Positions 1 to 12,904 of a stretch of DNA of 64,000 nucleotides are shown one piece after another (the stretch's first letter is position 1; each line of letters starts with the position of its first letter). The stretch covers positions 142,403 to 206,402 of the forward strand of contig JBAIAA010000609.1 in NCBI GenBank assembly GCA_037893245.1, read 5' to 3'. The notes under the pieces are model-generated. The model made no database searches and was not told the origin of the DNA. It worked only from the letters and a program-made list of their open reading frames with translations. This stretch comes from Crossaster papposus. Taxonomy: Eukaryota; Echinodermata; Asteroidea; Velatida; Solasteridae. The translations under genes and the position numbers were made by a program.

Positions 1-3000
1 ATGTAAAGGGAAAGAAGTGTGCATAAGAAATATGTAAAGGGAAAGAAGTGTGCATAAGAAATATGTAAAGGGAAAAAAGTGTGCATAAGAAATATGTAAA
101 GGGAAAGAAGTGTGCATAAGAAATATGTAAAGGGAAAGAAGTGTGCATAAGAAATATGTAAAGGGAAAGAAGTGTGCATAAGAAATATGTAAAGGGAAAG
201 AAGTGTGCATAAGAAATATGTAAAGGGAAAGAAGTGTGCATAAGAAATATGTAAAGGGAAAGAAGTGTGCATAAGAAATATGTAAAGGGAAAGAAGTGTG
301 CATAAGAAATATGTAAAGGGAAAGAAGTGTGCATAAGAAATATGTAAAGGGAAAGAAGTGTGCATAAGAAATATGTAAAGGGAAAGAAGTGTGCATAAGA
401 AATATGTAAAGGGAAAGAAGTGTGCATAAGAAATATGTAAAGGGAAAGAAGTGTGCATAAGAAATATGTAAAGGGAAAGAAGAGTGCATAAGAAATATGT
501 AAAGGGAAAGAAGTGTGCATAAGAAATATGTAAAGGGAAAGAAGTGTGCATAAGAAATATGTAAAGGGAAAGAAGTGTGCATAAGAAATATGTAAAGGGA
601 AAGAAGTGTGCATAAGAAATATGTAAAGGGAAAAAAGTGTGCATAAGAAATATGTAAAGGGAAAGAAGTGTGCATAAGAAATATGTAAAGGGAAAGAAGT
701 GTGCATAAGAAATATGTAAAGGGAAAGAAGTGTGCATAAGAAATATGTAAAGGGAAAGAAGTGTGCATAAGAAATATGTAAAGGGAAAGAAGTGTGCATA
801 AGAAATATGTAAAGGGAAAGAAGTGTGCATAAGAAATATGTAAAGGGAAAAAAGTGTGCATAAGAAATATGTAAAGGGAAAGAAGTGTGCATAAGAAATA
901 TGTAAAGGGAAAGAAGTGTGCATAAGAAATATGTAAAGGGAAAGAAGTGTGCATAAGAAATATGTAAAGGGAAAGAAGTGTGCATAAGAAATATGTAAAG
1001 GGAAAGAGGTGTGCATAAGAAATATGTAAAGGGAAAGAGGTGTGCATAAGAAATATGTAAAGGGAAAGAAGTGTGCATAAGAAATATGTAAAGGGAAAGA
1101 AGTGTGCATAAGAAATATGTAAAGGGAAAGAAGTGTGCATAAGAAATATGTAAAGGGAAAGAAGAGTGCATAAGAAATATGTAAAGGAAAGAAGTGTGCA
1201 TAAGAAATATGTAAAGGGAAAGAAGTGTGCATAAGAAATATGTAAAGGGAAAGAAGTGTGCATAAGAAATATGTAAAGGGAAAGAAGTGTGCATAAGAAA
1301 TATGTAAAGGGAAAAAAGTGTGCATAAGAAATATGTAAAGGGAAAGAAGTGTGCATAAGAAATATGTAAAGGGAAAGAAGTGTGCATAAGAAATATGTAA
1401 AGGGAAAGAAGTGTGCATAAGAAATATGTAAAGGGAAAGAAGTGTGCATAAGAAATATGTAAAGGGAAAGAAGTGTGCATAAGAAATATGTAAAGGGAAA
1501 GAAGAGTGCATAAGAAATATGTAAAGGGAAAGAAGTGTGCATAAGAAATATGTAAAGGGAAAGAAGTGTGCATAAGAAATATGTAAAGGGAAAGAAGTGT
1601 GCATAAGAAATATGTAAAGGGAAAGAAGTGTGCATAAGAAATATGTAAAGGGAAAGAAGTGTGCATAAGAAATATGTAAAGGGAAAGAAGTGTGCATAAG
1701 AAATATGTAAAGGGAAAGAGGTGTGCATAAGAAATATGTAAAGGGAAAGAAGTGTGCATAAGAAATATGTAAAGGGAAAGAAGTGTGCATACGAAATATG
1801 TAAAGGGAAAGAAGTGTGCATAAGAAATATGTAAAGGGAAAGAAGTGTGCATAAGAAATATGTAAAGGGAAAGAAGTGTGCATAAGAAATATGTAAAGGG
1901 AAAGAAGTGTGCATAAGAAATATGTAAAGGGAAAGAAGTGTGCATAAGAAATATGTAAAGGGAAAGAAGTGTGCATAAGAAATATGTAAAGGGAAAGAAG
2001 AGTGCATAAGAAATATGTAAAGGGAAAGAAGTGTGCATAAGAAATATGTAAAGGGAAAGAAGTGTGCATAAGAAATATGTAAAGGGAAAGAAGTGTGCAT
2101 AAGAAATATGTAAAGGGAAAGAAGTGTGCATAAGAAATATGTAAAGGGAAAGAAGTGTGCATAAGAAATATGTAAAGGGAAAGAAGTGTGCATAAGAAAT
2201 ATGTAAAGGGAAAGAAGTGTGCATAAGAAATATGTAAAGGGAAAGAAGTGTGCATAAGAAATATGTAAAGGGAAAGAAGTGTGCATAAGAAATATGTAAA
2301 GGGAAAGAAGAGTGCATAAGAAATATGTAAAGGGAAAGAAGTGTGCATAAGAAATATGTAAAGGGAAAGAAGTGTGCATAAGAAATATGTAAAGGGAAAG
2401 AAGTGTGCATAAGAAATATGTAAAGGGAAAGAAGTGTGCATAAGAAATATGTAAAGGGAAAAAAGTGTGCATAAGAAATATGTAAAGGGAAAGAAGTGTG
2501 CATAAGAAATATGTAAAGGGAAAGAAGTGTGCATAAGAAATATGTAAAGGGAAAGAAGTGTGCATAAGAAATATGTAAAGGGAAAGAAGTGTGCATAAGA
2601 AATATGTAAAGGGAAAGAAGTGTGCATAAGAAATATGTAAAGGGAAAGAAGTGTGCATAAGAAATATGTAAAGGGAAAAAAGTGTGCATAAGAAATATGT
2701 AAAGGGAAAGAAGTGTGCATAAGAAATATGTAAAGGGAAAGAAGTGTGCATAAGAAATATGTAAAGGGAAAGAAGTGTGCATAAGAAATATGTAAAGGGA
2801 AAGAAGTGTGCATAAGAAATATGTAAAGGGAAAGAGGTGTGCATAAGAAATATGTAAAGGGAAAGAAGTGTGCATAAGAAATATGTAAAGGGAAAGAAGT
2901 GTGCATAAGAAATATGTAAAGGGAAAGAAGTGTGCATAAGAAATATGTAAAGGGAAAGAAGTGTGCATAAGAAATATGTAAAGGGAAAGAAGTGTGCATA

Positions 3001-3626
3001 AGAAATATGTAAAGGGAAAGAAGTGTGCATAAGAAATATGTAAAGGGAAAGAAGTGTGCATAAGAAATATGTAAAGGGAAAGAAGTGTGCATAAGAAATA
3101 TGTAAAGGGAAAGAAGTGTGCATAAGAAATATGTAAAGGGAAAGAAGTGTGCATAAGAAATATGTAAAGGGAAAGAAGTGTGCATAAGAAATATGTAAAG
3201 GGAAAGAAGTGTGCATAAGAAATATGTAAAGGGAAAGAAGTGTGCATAAGAAATATGTAAAGGGAAAGAAGTGTGCATAAGAAATATGTAAAGGGAAAGA
3301 AGTGTGCATAAGAAATATGTAAAGGGAAAGAAGTGTGCATAAGAAATATGTAAAGGGAAAGAAGTGTGCATAAGAAATATGTAAAGGGAAAGAAGTGTGC
3401 ATAAGAAATATGTAAAGGGAAAGAAGTGTGCATAAGAAATATGTAAAGGGAAAGAAGGGTGCATAAGAAATATGTAAAGGGAAAGAAGTGTGCATAAGAA
3501 ATATGTAAAGGGAAAGAAGTGTGCATAAGAAATATGTAAAGGGAAAGAAGTTTGCATAATAAATATGTAAAGGGAAAGAAGTGTGCATAAGAAATATGTA
3601 AAGGGAAAGAAGTGTGCATAAGAAAT
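1..3626 (+). repeat. Element-free satellite domain
   Basis: This stretch holds 117 consecutive units, 116 of 31 bp and one of 30 bp, and no 36-bp element. Variant units recur at spacings shared with the next domain. A GAGG variant near 1718, a CATACG variant near 1790 and GAGTGC variants near 2000 and 2310 reappear 3761 bp later at about 5479, 5551, 5761 and 6071. A GAGG unit near 2834 and a TTTGCATAATAAAT unit near 3551 reappear 4009 bp later. It is therefore the truncated left copy of the ~4-kb higher-order repeat that follows, with a difference of 8 units (248 bp) between the two registers. No gene or non-satellite sequence is visible. Confidence 0.9.
1179..1208 (+). repeat. 30-bp unit with single-G deletion
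   Basis: The GGG of this unit is reduced to GG (AAAGGAAAG), giving 30 bp. It is the only length change among the first 117 units and shifts the register by one base. It is not associated with a 36-bp element, unlike the other class of 30-bp units. Confidence 0.9.
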
Positions 3627-3662
3627 AAACACATGATGTGGAAACAAGCCCTCGAGTTAAAT
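3627..3662 (+). repeat. 36-bp element, ATGTGGAAAC subtype
   Basis: This is the first 36-bp element, lying between the AAGAAAT end of one unit and the ATGTAAAG start of the next. It reads ACACATGATGTGG, then AAACAAGCCCTCGAG, and ends TTAAAT. The subtype occurs only here and at 7636, exactly 4009 bp later, and each copy heads a pair whose second member is C-type 129 bp downstream. Having the same rare subtype at the same position in two blocks is direct evidence of block duplication. Confidence 0.95.
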
Positions 3663-3755
3663 ATGTAAAGGGAAAGAAGTGTGCATAAGACATATGTAAA
3701 GGGAAAGAAGTGTGCATAAGAAATATGTAAAGGGAAAGAAGTGTGCATAAGAAAT

Positions 3756-3791
3756 AAACACATGATGTCGGGACAAGCCCTCGAGTTAAAT
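3756..3791 (+). repeat. 36-bp element, C-type (ATGTCGGGAC); reference copy for 45
   Basis: C-type elements contain ACATGATGTCGGGAC, AAGCCCTCGAG and a TTAAAT end. With 8 C and 8 G they are 44 percent GC and strand-balanced, unlike the surrounding unit. C-type copies start at 3756, 7765, 10658, 11629, 13034, 15519, 16236, 17883, 18600, 21208, 23475, 23545, 24325, 24732, 24922, 25640, 25710, 26490, 26897, 27087, 27722, 27912, 29260, 33583, 33712, 34554, 36263, 36453, 36923, 37052, 37894, 39603, 39793, 41141, 41796, 43547, 43737, 57998, 58188, 59557, 59716, 60284, 60474, 60757 and 60916. The minus strand of the element has one TAA stop (from GAGTTAAAT), the main source of stops on that strand. 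The origin is unknown to me. Confidence 0.95.
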
Positions 3792-6700
3792 ATGTAAAGG
3801 GAAAGAAGTGTGCATAAGACATATGTAAAGGGAAAGAAGTGTGCATAAGAAATATGTAAAGGGAAAGAAGTGTGCATAAGAAATATGTAAAGGGAAAGAA
3901 GTGTGCATAAGAAATATGTAAAGGGAAAAAAGTGTGCATAAGAAATATGTAAAGGGAAAGAAGTGTGCATAAGAAATATGTAAAGGGAAAGAAGTGTGCA
4001 TAAGAAATATGTAAAGGGAAAGAAGTGTGCATAAGAAATATGTAAAGGGAAAGAAGTGTGCATAAGAAATATGTAAAGGGAAAGAAGTGTGCATAAGAAA
4101 TATGTAAAGGGAAAGAAGTGTGCATAAGAAATATGTAAAGGGAAAGAAGTGTGCATAAGAAATATGTAAAGGGAAAAAAGTGTGCATAAGAAATATGTAA
4201 AGGGAAAGAAGTGTGCATAAGAAATATGTAAAGGGAAAGAAGTGTGCATAAGAAATATGTAAAGGGAAAGAAGTGTGCATAAGAAATATGTAAAGGGAAA
4301 GAAGTGTGCATAAGAAATATGTAAAGGGAAAGAGGTGTGCATAAGAAATATGTAAAGGGAAAGAAGTGTGCATAAGAAATATGTAAAGGGAAAGAAGTGT
4401 GCATACGAAATATGTAAAGGGAAAGAAGTGTGCATAAGAAATATGTAAAGGGAAAGAAGTGTGCATAAGAAATATGTAAAGGGAAAGAAGTGTGCATAAG
4501 AAATATGTAAAGGGAAAGAAGTGTGCATAAGAAATATGTAAAGGGAAAGAAGTGTGCATAAGAAATATGTAAAGGGAAAGAAGTGTGCATAAGAAATATG
4601 TAAAGGGAAAGAAGAGTGCATAAGAAATATGTAAAGGGAAAGAAGTGTGCATAAGAAATATGTAAAGGGAAAGAAGTGTGCATAAGAAATATGTAAAGGG
4701 AAAGAAGTGTGCATAAGAAATATGTAAAGGGAAAGAAGTGTGCATAAGAAATATGTAAAGGGAAAGAAGTGTGCATAAGAAATATGTAAAGGGAAAGAAG
4801 TGTGCATAAGAAATATGTAAAGGGAAAGAAGTGTGCATAAGAAATATGTAAAGGGAAAGAAGTGTGCATAAGAAATATGTAAAGGGAAAGAAGAGTGCAT
4901 AAGAAATATGTAAAGGGAAAGAAGAGTGCATAAGAAATATGTAAAGGGAAAGAAGTGTGCATAAGAAATATGTAAAGGGAAAGAAGTGTGCATAAGAAAT
5001 ATGTAAAGGGAAAGAAGTGTGCATAAGAAATATGTAAAGGGAAAGAAGTGTGCATAAGAAATATGTAAAGGGAAAAAAGTGTGCATAAGAAATATGTAAA
5101 GGGAAAGAAGTGTGCATAAGAAATATGTAAAGGGAAAGAAGTGTGCATAAGAAATATGTAAAGGGAAAGAAGTGTGCATAAGAAATATGTAAAGGGAAAG
5201 AAGTGTGCATAAGAAATATGTAAAGGGAAAGAAGTGTGCATAAGAAATATGTAAAGGGAAAGAAGAGTGCATAAGAAATATGTAAAGGGAAAGAAGTGTG
5301 CATAAGAAATATGTAAAGGGAAAGAAGTGTGCATAAGAAATATGTAAAGGGAAAGAAGTGTGCATAAGAAATATGTAAAGGGAAAGAAGTGTGCATAAGA
5401 AATATGTAAAGGGAAAGAAGTGTGCATAAGAAATATGTAAAGGGAAAGAAGTGTGCATAAGAAATATGTAAAGGGAAAGAGGTGTGCATAAGAAATATGT
5501 AAAGGGAAAGAAGTGTGCATAAGAAATATGTAAAGGGAAAGAAGTGTGCATACGAAATATGTAAAGGGAAAGAAGTGTGCATAAGAAATATGTAAAGGGA
5601 AAGAAGTGTGCATAAGAAATATGTAAAGGGAAAGAAGTGTGCATAAGAAATATGTAAAGGGAAAGAAGTGTGCATAAGAAATATGTAAAGGGAAAGAAGT
5701 GTGCATAAGAAATATGTAAAGGGAAAGAAGTGTGCATAAGAAATATGTAAAGGGAAAGAAGAGTGCATAAGAAATATGTAAAGGGAAAGAAGTGTGCATA
5801 AGAAATATGTAAAGGGAAAGAAGTGTGCATAAGAAATATGTAAAGGGAAAGAAGTGTGCATAAGAAATATGTAAAGGGAAAGAAGTGTGCATAAGAAATA
5901 TGTAAAGGGAAAGAAGTGTGCATAAGAAATATGTAAAGGGAAAGAAGTGTGCATAAGAAATATGTAAAGGGAAAGAAGTGTGCATAAGAAATATGTAAAG
6001 GGAAAGAAGTGTGCATAAGAAATATGTAAAGGGAAAGAAGTGTGCATAAGAAATATGTAAAGGGAAAGAAGAGTGCATAAGAAATATGTAAAGGGAAAGA
6101 AGTGTGCATAAGAAATATGTAAAGGGAAAGAAGTGTGCATAAGAAATATGTAAAGGGAAAGAAGTGTGCATAAGAAATATGTAAAGGGAAAGAAGTGTGC
6201 ATAAGAAATATGTAAAGGGAAAAAAGTGTGCATAAGAAATATGTAAAGGGAAAGAAGTGTGCATAAGAAATATGTAAAGGGAAAGAAGTGTGCATAAGAA
6301 ATATGTAAAGGGAAAGAAGTGTGCATAAGAAATATGTAAAGGGAAAGAAGTGTGCATAAGAAATATGTAAAGGGAAAGAAGTGTGCATAAGAAATATGTA
6401 AAGGGAAAGAAGTGTGCATAAGAAATATGTAAAGGGAAAAAAGTGTGCATAAGAAATATGTAAAGGGAAAGAAGTGTGCATAAGAAATATGTAAAGGGAA
6501 AGAAGTGTGCATAAGAAATATGTAAAGGGAAAGAAGTGTGCATAAGAAATATGTAAAGGGAAAGAAGTGTGCATAAGAAATATGTAAAGGGAAAGAAGTG
6601 TGCATAAGAAATATGTAAAGGGAAAGAAGTGTGCATAAGAAATATGTAAAGGGAAAGAAGTGTGCATAAGAAATATGTAAAGGGAAAAAAGTGTGCATAA

Positions 6701-7635
6701 GAAATATGTAAAGGGAAAGAAGTGTGCATAAGAAATATGTAAAGGGAAAGAAGTGTGCATAAGAAATATGTAAAGGGAAAGAAGTGTGCATAAGAAATAT
6801 GTAAAGGGAAAGAAGTGTGCATAAGAAATATGTAAAGGGAAAGAGGTGTGCATAAGAAATATGTAAAGGGAAAGAAGTGTGCATAAGAAATATGTAAAGG
6901 GAAAGAAGTGTGCATAAGAAATATGTAAAGGGAAAGAAGTGTGCATAAGAAATATGTAAAGGGAAAGAAGTGTGCATAAGAAATATGTAAAGGGAAAGAA
7001 GTGTGCATAAGAAATATGTAAAGGGAAAGAAGTGTGCATAAGAAATATGTAAAGGGAAAGAAGTGTGCATAAGAAATATGTAAAGGGAAAGAAGTGTGCA
7101 TAAGAAATATGTAAAGGGAAAGAAGTGTGCATAAGAAATATGTAAAGGGAAAGAAGTGTGCATAAGAAATATGTAAAGGGAAAGAAGTGTGCATAAGAAA
7201 TATGTAAAGGGAAAGAAGTGTGCATAAGAAATATGTAAAGGGAAAGAAGTGTGCATAATAAATATGTAAAGGGAAAGAAGTGTGCATAAGAAATATGTAA
7301 AGGGAAAGAAGTGTGCATAAGAAATATGTAAAGGGAAAGAAGTGTGCATAAGAAATATGTAAAGGGAAAGAAGTGTGCATAAGAAATATGTAAAGGGAAA
7401 GAAGTGTGCATAAGAAATATGTAAAGGGAAAGAAGTGTGCATAAGAAATATGTAAAGGGAAAGAAGTGTGCATAAGAAATATGTAAAGGGAAAGAAGTGT
7501 GCATAAGAAATATGTAAAGGGAAAGAAGTGTGCATAAGAAATATGTAAAGGGAAAGAAGTTTGCATAATAAATATGTAAAGGGAAAGAAGTGTGCATAAG
7601 AAATATGTAAAGGGAAAGAAGTGTGCATAAGAAAT

Positions 7636-10528
7636 AAACACATGATGTGGAAACAAGCCCTCGAGTTAAATATGTAAAGGGAAAGAAGTGTGCATAAGAC
7701 ATATGTAAAGGGAAAGAAGTGTGCATAAGAAATATGTAAAGGGAAAGAAGTGTGCATAAGAAATAAACACATGATGTCGGGACAAGCCCTCGAGTTAAAT
7801 ATGTAAAGGGAAAGAAGTGTGCATAAGACATATGTAAAGGGAAAGAAGTGTGCATAAGAAATATGTAAAGGGAAAGAAGTGTGCATAAGAAATATGTAAA
7901 GGGAAAGAAGTGTGCATAAGAAATATGTAAAGGGAAAAAAGTGTGCATAAGAAATATGTAAAGGGAAAGAAGTGTGCATAAGAAATATGTAAAGGGAAAG
8001 AAGTGTGCATAAGAAATATGTAAAGGGAAAGAAGTGTGCATAAGAAATATGTAAAGGGAAAGAAGTGTGCATAAGAAATATGTAAAGGGAAAGAAGTGTG
8101 CATAAGAAATATGTAAAGGGAAAGAAGTGTGCATAAGAAATATGTAAAGGGAAAGAAGTGTGCATAAGAAATATGTAAAGGGAAAAAAGTGTGCATAAGA
8201 AATATGTAAAGGGAAAGAAGTGTGCATAAGAAATATGTAAAGGGAAAGAAGTGTGCATAAGAAATATGTAAAGGGAAAGAAGTGTGCATAAGAAATATGT
8301 AAAGGGAAAGAAGTGTGCATAAGAAATATGTAAAGGGAAAGAGGTGTGCATAAGAAATATGTAAAGGGAAAGAAGTGTGCATAAGAAATATGTAAAGGGA
8401 AAGAAGTGTGCATACGAAATATGTAAAGGGAAAGAAGTGTGCATAAGAAATATGTAAAGGGAAAGAAGTGTGCATAAGAAATATGTAAAGGGAAAGAAGT
8501 GTGCATAAGAAATATGTAAAGGGAAAGAAGTGTGCATAAGAAATATGTAAAGGGAAAGAAGTGTGCATAAGAAATATGTAAAGGGAAAGAAGTGTGCATA
8601 AGAAATATGTAAAGGGAAAGAAGAGTGCATAAGAAATATGTAAAGGGAAAGAAGTGTGCATAAGAAATATGTAAAGGGAAAGAAGTGTGCATAAGAAATA
8701 TGTAAAGGGAAAGAAGTGTGCATAAGAAATATGTAAAGGGAAAGAAGTGTGCATAAGAAATATGTAAAGGGAAAGAAGTGTGCATAAGAAATATGTAAAG
8801 GGAAAGAAGTGTGCATAAGAAATATGTAAAGGGAAAGAAGTGTGCATAAGAAATATGTAAAGGGAAAGAAGTGTGCATAAGAAATATGTAAAGGGAAAGA
8901 AGTGTGCATAAGAAATATGTAAAGGGAAAGAAGAGTGCATAAGAAATATGTAAAGGGAAAGAAGTGTGCATAAGAAATATGTAAAGGGAAAGAAGTGTGC
9001 ATAAGAAATATGTAAAGGGAAAGAAGTGTGCATAAGAAATATGTAAAGGGAAAGAAGTGTGCATAAGAAATATGTAAAGGGAAAAAAGTGTGCATAAGAA
9101 ATATGTAAAGGGAAAGAAGTGTGCATAAGAAATATGTAAAGGGAAAGAAGTGTGCATAAGAAATATGTAAAGGGAAAGAAGTGTGCATAAGAAATATGTA
9201 AAGGGAAAGAAGTGTGCATAAGAAATATGTAAAGGGAAAGAAGTGTGCATAAGAAATATGTAAAGGGAAAGAAGAGTGCATAAGAAATATGTAAAGGGAA
9301 AGAAGTGTGCATAAGAAATATGTAAAGGGAAAGAAGTGTGCATAAGAAATATGTAAAGGGAAAGAAGTGTGCATAAGAAATATGTAAAGGGAAAGAAGTG
9401 TGCATAAGAAATATGTAAAGGGAAAGAAGTGTGCATAAGAAATATGTAAAGGGAAAGAAGTGTGCATAAGAAATATGTAAAGGGAAAGAAGTGTGCATAA
9501 GAAATATGTAAAGGGAAAGAAGTGTGCATAAGAAATATGTAAAGGGAAAGAAGTGTGCATAAGAAATATGTAAAGGGAAAGAAGAGTGCATAAGAAATAT
9601 GTAAAGGGAAAGAAGTGTGCATAAGAAATATGTAAAGGGAAAGAAGTGTGCATAAGAAATATGTAAAGGGAAAGAAGTGTGCATAAGAAATATGTAAAGG
9701 GAAAAAAGTGTGCATAAGAAATATGTAAAGGGAAAAAAGTGTGCATAAGAAATATGTAAAGGGAAAGAGGTGTGCATAAGAAATATGTAAAGGGAAAGAA
9801 GTGTGCATAAGAAATATGTAAAGGGAAAGAAGTGTGCATACGAAATATGTAAAGGGAAAGAAGTGTGCATAAGAAATATGTAAAGGGAAAGAAGTGTGCA
9901 TAAGAAATATGTAAAGGGAAAGAAGTGTGCATAAGAAATATGTAAAGGGAAAGAAGTGTGCATAAGAAATATGTAAAGGGAAAGAAGTGTGCATAAGAAA
10001 TATGTAAAGGGAAAGAAGTGTGCATAAGAAATATGTAAAGGGAAAGAAGTGTGCATAAGAAATATGTAAAGGGAAAGAAGTGTGCATAAGAAATATGTAA
10101 AGGGAAAGAAGTGTGCATAAGAAATATGTAAAGGGAAAGAAGTGTGCATAAGAAATATGTAAAGGGAAAGAAGTGTGCATAAGAAATATGTAAAGGGAAA
10201 GAAGAGTGCATAAGAAATATGTAAAGGGAAAGAAGTGTGCATAAGAAATATGTAAAGGGAAAGAAGTGTGCATAAGAAATATGTAAAGGGAAAGAAGTGT
10301 GCATAAGAAATATGTAAAGGGAAAGAAGTGTGCATAAGAAATATGTAAAGGGAAAGAAGTGTGCATAAGAAATATGTAAAGGGAAAGAAGTGTGCATAAG
10401 AAATATGTAAAGGGAAAGAAGTGTGCATAAGAAATATGTAAAGGGAAAGAAGTTTGCATAATAAATATGTAAAGGGAAAGAAGTGTGCATAAGAAATATG
10501 TAAAGGGAAAGAAGTGTGCATAAGAATT
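7636..10528 (+). repeat. 2893-bp higher-order repeat block (shortened copy)
   Basis: It opens with the same rare-subtype and C-type pair (7636, 7765) and holds 91 units. GAGG and CATACG markers near 8341 and 8413 match those near 4331 and 4404 at about 4009 bp. It is 1116 bp, exactly 36 units, shorter than the preceding block, consistent with unequal exchange in register. Confidence 0.85.
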
Positions 10529-11499
10529 AAACACATGATGTGGGAACAAGCCCTCGAGTTAAATATGTAAAGGGAAAGAAGTGTGCATAAGACATATGTA
10601 AAGGGAAAGAAGTGTGCATAAGAAATATGTAAAGGGAAAGAAGTGTGCATAAGAAATAAACACATGATGTCGGGACAAGCCCTCGAGTTAAATATGTAAA
10701 GGGAAAGAAGTGTGCATAAGACATATGTAAATGGAAAGAAGTGTGAATAAGAAATATGTAAAGGGAAAGAAGTGTGCATAAGAAATATGTAAAGGGAAAG
10801 AAGTGTGCATAAGAAATATGTAAAGGGAAAAAAGTGTGCATAAGAAATATGTAAAGGGAAAGAAGTGTGCATAAGAAATATGTAAAGGGAAAGAAGTGTG
10901 CATAAGAAATATGTAAAGGGAAAGAAGTGTGCATAAGAAATATGTAAAGGGAAAGAAGTGTGCATAAGAAATATGTAAAGGGAAAGAAGTGTGCATAAGA
11001 AATATGTAAAGGGAAAGAAGTGTGCATAAGAAATATGTAAAGGGAAAGAAGTGTGCATAAGAAATATGTAAAGGGAAAGAAGTGTGCATAAGAAATATGT
11101 AAAGGGAAAGAAGTGTGCATAAGAAATATGTAAAGGGAAAGAAGTGTGCATAAGAAATATGTAAAGGGAAAGAAGTGTGCATAAGAAATATGTAAAGGGA
11201 AAGAAGTGTGCATAAGAAATATGTAAAGGGAAAGAATTGTGCATAAGAAATATGTAAAGGGAAAGAAGTGTGCATAAGAAATATGTAAAGGGAAAGAAGT
11301 GTGCATAAGAAATATGTAAAGGGAAAGAAGTGTGCATAAGAAATATGTAAAGGGAAAGAAGTGTGCATAAGAAATATGTAAAGGGAAAGAAGTGTGCATA
11401 AGAAATATGTAAAGGGAAAGAAGTTTGCATAATAAATATGTAAAGGGAAAGAAGTGTGCATAAGAAATATGTAAAGGGAAAGAAGTGTGCATAAGAAAT
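10529..11499 (+). repeat. 971-bp higher-order repeat block
   Basis: The block holds a G-type and C-type pair (10529, 10658) and 29 units. The unit after the second element has ATGTAAATGG and GTGTGAATAAG changes that reappear at the same place in the next block, 971 bp later. The element at 10529 has AAGAATT in place of AAGAAAT at its left junction. Confidence 0.87.
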
Positions 11500-12904
11500 A
11501 AACACATGATGTGGGAACAAGCCCTCGAGTTAAATATGTAAAGGGAAAGAAGTGTGCATAAGACATATGTAAAGGGAAAGAAGTGTGCATAAGAAATATG
11601 TAAAGGGAAAGAAGTGTGCATAAGAAATAAACACATGATGTCGGGACAAGCCCTCGAGTTAAATATGTAAAGGGAAAGAAGTGTGCATAAGACATATGTA
11701 AATGGAAAGAAGTGTGAATAAGAAATATGTAAAGGGAAAGAAGTGTGCATAAGAAATATGTAAAGGGAAAGAAGTGTGCATAAGAAATATGTAAAGGGAA
11801 AAAAGTGTGCATAAGAAATATGTAAAGGGAAAGAAGTGTGCATAAGAAATATGTAAAGGGAAAGAAGTGTGCATAAGAAATATGTAAAGGGAAAGAAGTG
11901 TGCATAAGAAATATGTAAAGGGAAAGAAGTGTGCATAAGAAATATGTAAAGGGAAAAAAGTGTGCATAAGAAATATGTAAAGGGAAAGAAGTGTGCATAA
12001 GAAATATGTAAAGGGAAAGAAGTGTGCATAAGAAATATGTAAAGGGAAAGAAGTGTGCATAAGAAATATGTAAAGGGAAAGAAGTGTGCATAAGAAATAT
12101 GTAAAGGGAAAGAGGTGTGCATAAGAAATATGTAAAGGGAAAGAAGTGTGCATAAGAAATATGTAAAGGGAAAGAAGTGTGCATAAGAAATATGTAAAGG
12201 GAAAGAAGTGTGCATAAGAAATATGTAAAGGGAAAGAAGTGTGCATAAGAAATATGTAAAGGGAAAGAAGTGTGCATAAGAAATATGTAAAGGGAAAGAA
12301 GTGTGCATAAGAAATATGTAAAGGGAAAGAAGTGTGCATAAGAAATATGTAAAGGGAAAGAAGTGTGCATAAGAAATATGTAAAGGGAAAGAAGTGTGCA
12401 TAAGAAATATGTAAAGGGAAAGAAGTGTGCATAAGAAATATGTAAAGGGAAAGAAGTGTGCATAAGAAATATGTAAAGGGAAAGAAGTGTGCATAAGAAA
12501 TATGTAAAGGGAAAGAAGTGTGCATAATAAATATGTAAAGGGAAAGAAGTGTGCATAAGAAATATGTAAAGGGAAAGAAGTGTGCATAAGAAATATGTAA
12601 AGGGAAAGAAGTGTGCATAAGAAATATGTAAAGGGAAAGAAGTGTGCATAAGAAATATGTAAAGGGAAAGAAGTGTGCATAAGAAATATGTAAAGGGAAA
12701 GAAGTGTGCATAAGAAATATGTAAAGGGAAAGAAGTGTGCATAAGAAATATGTAAAGGGAAAGAAGTGTGCATAAGAAACATGTAAAGGGAAAGAAGTGT
12801 GCATAAGAAATATGTAAAGGGAAAGAAGTTTGCATAAGAAATATGTAAAGGGAAAGAAGTGTGCATAAGAAATATGTAAAGGGAAAGAAGTGTGCATAAG
12901 AAAT
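11500..12904 (+). repeat. 1405-bp higher-order repeat block
   Basis: The block opens with the element pair at 11500 and 11629 and has 43 units. It shares the AAATGG and GTGTGAATAAG markers with the previous block, and a TTTGCATAA unit near 12829 precedes the next pair. Confidence 0.86.

Larger units (their letters stand above)
3627..7635 (+). repeat. 4009-bp higher-order repeat block
   Basis: The block comprises two 36-bp elements 129 bp apart (3627 and 3756) and 127 units of 31 bp, which sums exactly to 4009. A unit with TTTGCATAATAAAT ends just upstream of each element pair (near 3551, 7560, 10453 and 11424; near 12829 the TTTGCATAA part remains). The first unit after each element ends in AAGACAT instead of AAGAAAT. 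These private markers repeat block after block, so the block rather than the single unit was duplicated. Confidence 0.88.

Noticed and set aside
3756-3791. CENP-B box in the 36-bp element
   Set aside because: The C-type element has a CGGG, but the A three bases before it and the upstream TTCG of the CENP-B consensus are absent. Any centromere-protein role would need a different motif.
3756-3791. 36-bp element as an old diverged 31-bp unit
   Set aside because: By eye there are only loose matches (ATG, GGGA, AAG and the AAAT end), no better than might be expected in AT-rich DNA, and base composition differs strongly. It is left as a possibility, not a call.
3762-3797. Plus-strand 11-codon frame starting ATGATG in each 36-bp element and ending at the TAA of the next unit
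   Set aside because: The codon count and in-frame stop are fixed by the repeat structure. The three subtypes change residues (MMSGQ, MMWEQ, MMWKQ) with no silent-site bias visible, and there is no promoter or recognisable ribosome-binding context. Chance is sufficient.
3551-12840. Octamer-like ATTTGCAT transcription-factor site in TTTGCATAA variant units
   Set aside because: The variant reads GTTTGCATAA, one base off the octamer, and is a single substitution from the normal GTGTGCATAA. Its recurrence is explained by block duplication.
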